Assembly: GCA_964555735.1 (NCBI GenBank)
Contig: CAZKTS010000303.1
Coordinates: 1-6,462 of the forward strand
From: CAZKTS01 sp964555735
Lineage (GTDB): Bacteria; Actinomycetota; Acidimicrobiia; IMCC26256; PALSA-555
Direction of reading: 5' to 3'
Length of the DNA: 6,462 bases
Part shown: positions 5,815 through 6,462 of the stretch, in pieces
Position numbering within the stretch: the stretch's first letter is position 1
Layout of the letters: each line of letters starts with the position of its first letter
Program-made: the position numbers and the translations under genes
The notes under the pieces: model-generated
Seen by the model: only the letters and a program-made list of their open reading frames with translations
What the model was told of the DNA's origin: nothing
Database searches by the model: none

Positions 5815-6267
5815 ATCGGCGAGCCGCTCCCGCACGAGCAGGTCCGCTTCGCGCACAACTCCGAGCGGCAGTTCGCCAAGCTGCTCGACTTCTACGCGAT
5901 CGCCTGGGAGTACGAGCCGCGCACGTTCACGCTCGAGACCGACCGCGACGGCAACCCGCGCCAAGCGTTCACGCCCGACTTCTTCCTGCCCGCGTACGAC
6001 CTCTACATCGAGATCACCACGTTGAACCAGAAGCTGGTGACGAAGAAGAACCGCAAGGCCCGACGCCTGCGCGAGCTCCACCCCGAGGTGCAGATCAAGG
6101 TCCTGTACCAGCGCGACTACCTTCACCTCCTGGTGAAGTACGGGTTGGAGCCGCCGTCGCAGCTCGGCGACGCGCCCCTCGACGTGGGCAGCGGCCGCCT
6201 CGACCTCCGCCCGTCCACCGACGCCGAGCTCGATGCCGGGGCCGGCCCCGCCGCCGAGTCGGCCTGA
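5815..6267 (+). CDS. PD-(D/E)XK nuclease-like protein with non-standard start
   Basis: The frame is open from directly after the MerR stop and codes for about 150 residues. Coding character begins at once (VRFAHNSERQFAKLLDFY, WEYEPRTFTL, then FTPDFFLPAYDLYIEITT) and ends with RRLRELHPEVQIKVLYQRDYLHLLVKYGL. Glu17, Asp55 and Glu66 with the EIT triplet fit the restriction-endonuclease fold, but Thr68 replaces the usual lysine of ExK; Lys73, Lys77 and Lys78 are nearby. No ATG, GTG or TTG occurs before TTG 6022, which would remove the first 69 residues including all three acidic positions. ATC 5815 lies 7 bases after AGGGGGG (5801-5807), ideal ribosome-site spacing. Choices are AUC initiation, UGA readthrough from the MerR gene, or a base error. 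I recall similar uncharacterised actinobacterial proteins but cannot name a function. The last 30 residues are low complexity. Confidence 0.72.
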   Translation: MGEPLPHEQVRFAHNSERQFAKLLDFYAIAWEYEPRTFTLETDRDGNPRQAFTPDFFLPAYDLYIEITTLNQKLVTKKNRKARRLRELHPEVQIKVLYQRDYLHLLVKYGLEPPSQLGDAPLDVGSGRLDLRPSTDAELDAGAGPAAESA

Positions 6268-6274
6268 CGACCGC

Positions 6275-6462
6275 ATGACCGACGACGCGCTGCGGCACAG
6301 CCCGCTCGATGCCGAGCACCGCGCCCTCGACGCGCGGATGGTGCCGTTCGGCGGCTGGGAGATGCCCATCCAGTACGCCGGTGTGCTCGAGGAGCACCGC
6401 GCCTGTCGGGAGCGGGCCGTCGTGTTCGACGTCTCGCACCTCGGCACGGTGCGCGTCGCGGG
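6275..6462 (+). CDS. gcvT: Aminomethyltransferase (glycine cleavage T protein), N-terminal part
   Basis: Sixty-two codons are visible before the window ends. LRHSPLDAEHRALDARMVPFGGWEMPIQY, then EEHRACRERAVVFDVSHLGTVRV is the standard GcvT N-terminus. The enzyme takes the aminomethyl group from lipoyl-GcvH, releasing ammonia and forming 5,10-methylene-tetrahydrofolate. The ATG at 6275 lies 7 bases after the preceding stop and has no clear Shine-Dalgarno, so coupled translation is likely. With gcvH at 1507 it brackets the regulator block. The substrate-binding and folate residues lie beyond the window. Confidence 0.95.
   Translation, partial: MTDDALRHSPLDAEHRALDARMVPFGGWEMPIQYAGVLEEHRACRERAVVFDVSHLGTVRVA

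Noticed and set aside
6022..6267. TTG 6022 as the start of the nuclease-like gene
   Set aside because: It would discard 69 residues of protein-like sequence including the putative catalytic acidic positions; no ribosome site precedes it.

Overview
The window is a very GC-rich, densely packed stretch with every credible gene on the + strand. Short intergenic gaps, GTG starts, GTGA stop/start overlaps and TANNNT-type -10 boxes fit an actinobacterium. The gene order, gcvH, an FHA protein of the GarA/OdhI type, an FtsR-type MerR regulator, a bifunctional-nuclease-family protein and a second MerR regulator, matches as I recall it the Mycobacterium tuberculosis block Rv1826-Rv1830 and the Corynebacterium odhI/ftsR region. 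A zinc ribbon on the FHA protein and inserted hpt, lipoate-ligase-family and nuclease-like genes point to a deep actinobacterial branch such as Acidimicrobiia. That placement is inference.

Layout. (1) 2-1495: the 3' part of a sugar-nucleotidyltransferase / phosphomannomutase-like fusion whose mutase half has lost all four active-site loops. (2) 1507-2615: gcvH, then a lipoate/octanoate transferase of the LipA-ligase/LipM superfamily, which probably lipoylates GcvH. (3) 2616-2691: a promoter region. (4) 2692-4615: a tight three-gene operon of zinc-ribbon GarA-like FHA protein, FtsR-like MerR regulator and hypoxanthine phosphoribosyltransferase, joined by two 4-base overlaps. (5) 4616-5207: a short promoter region and a DUF151 bifunctional nuclease-family gene. 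(6) 5204-5811: a good TTGACC-17-TACCCT promoter inside dyads, driving a second MerR gene. (7) 5815-6267: a PD-(D/E)XK-like ORF with no ATG, GTG or TTG at its conserved N-terminus; the best-placed start is ATC. (8) 6275-end: the N-terminus of gcvT.

The theme is glycine cleavage (gcvH, gcvT), lipoylation, and GarA-type control of 2-oxoglutarate/glutamate metabolism, with two MerR regulators and one purine-salvage gene. Most of it is conserved actinobacterial housekeeping. The parts most worth a second look are the AUC-start or UGA-readthrough puzzle at 5809-5815, the zinc-ribbon/phospho-motif/FHA architecture, the pseudoenzyme mutase domain, and the dyads around the second MerR promoter. I saw no tRNA, rRNA, CRISPR array, insertion sequence or attachment site.
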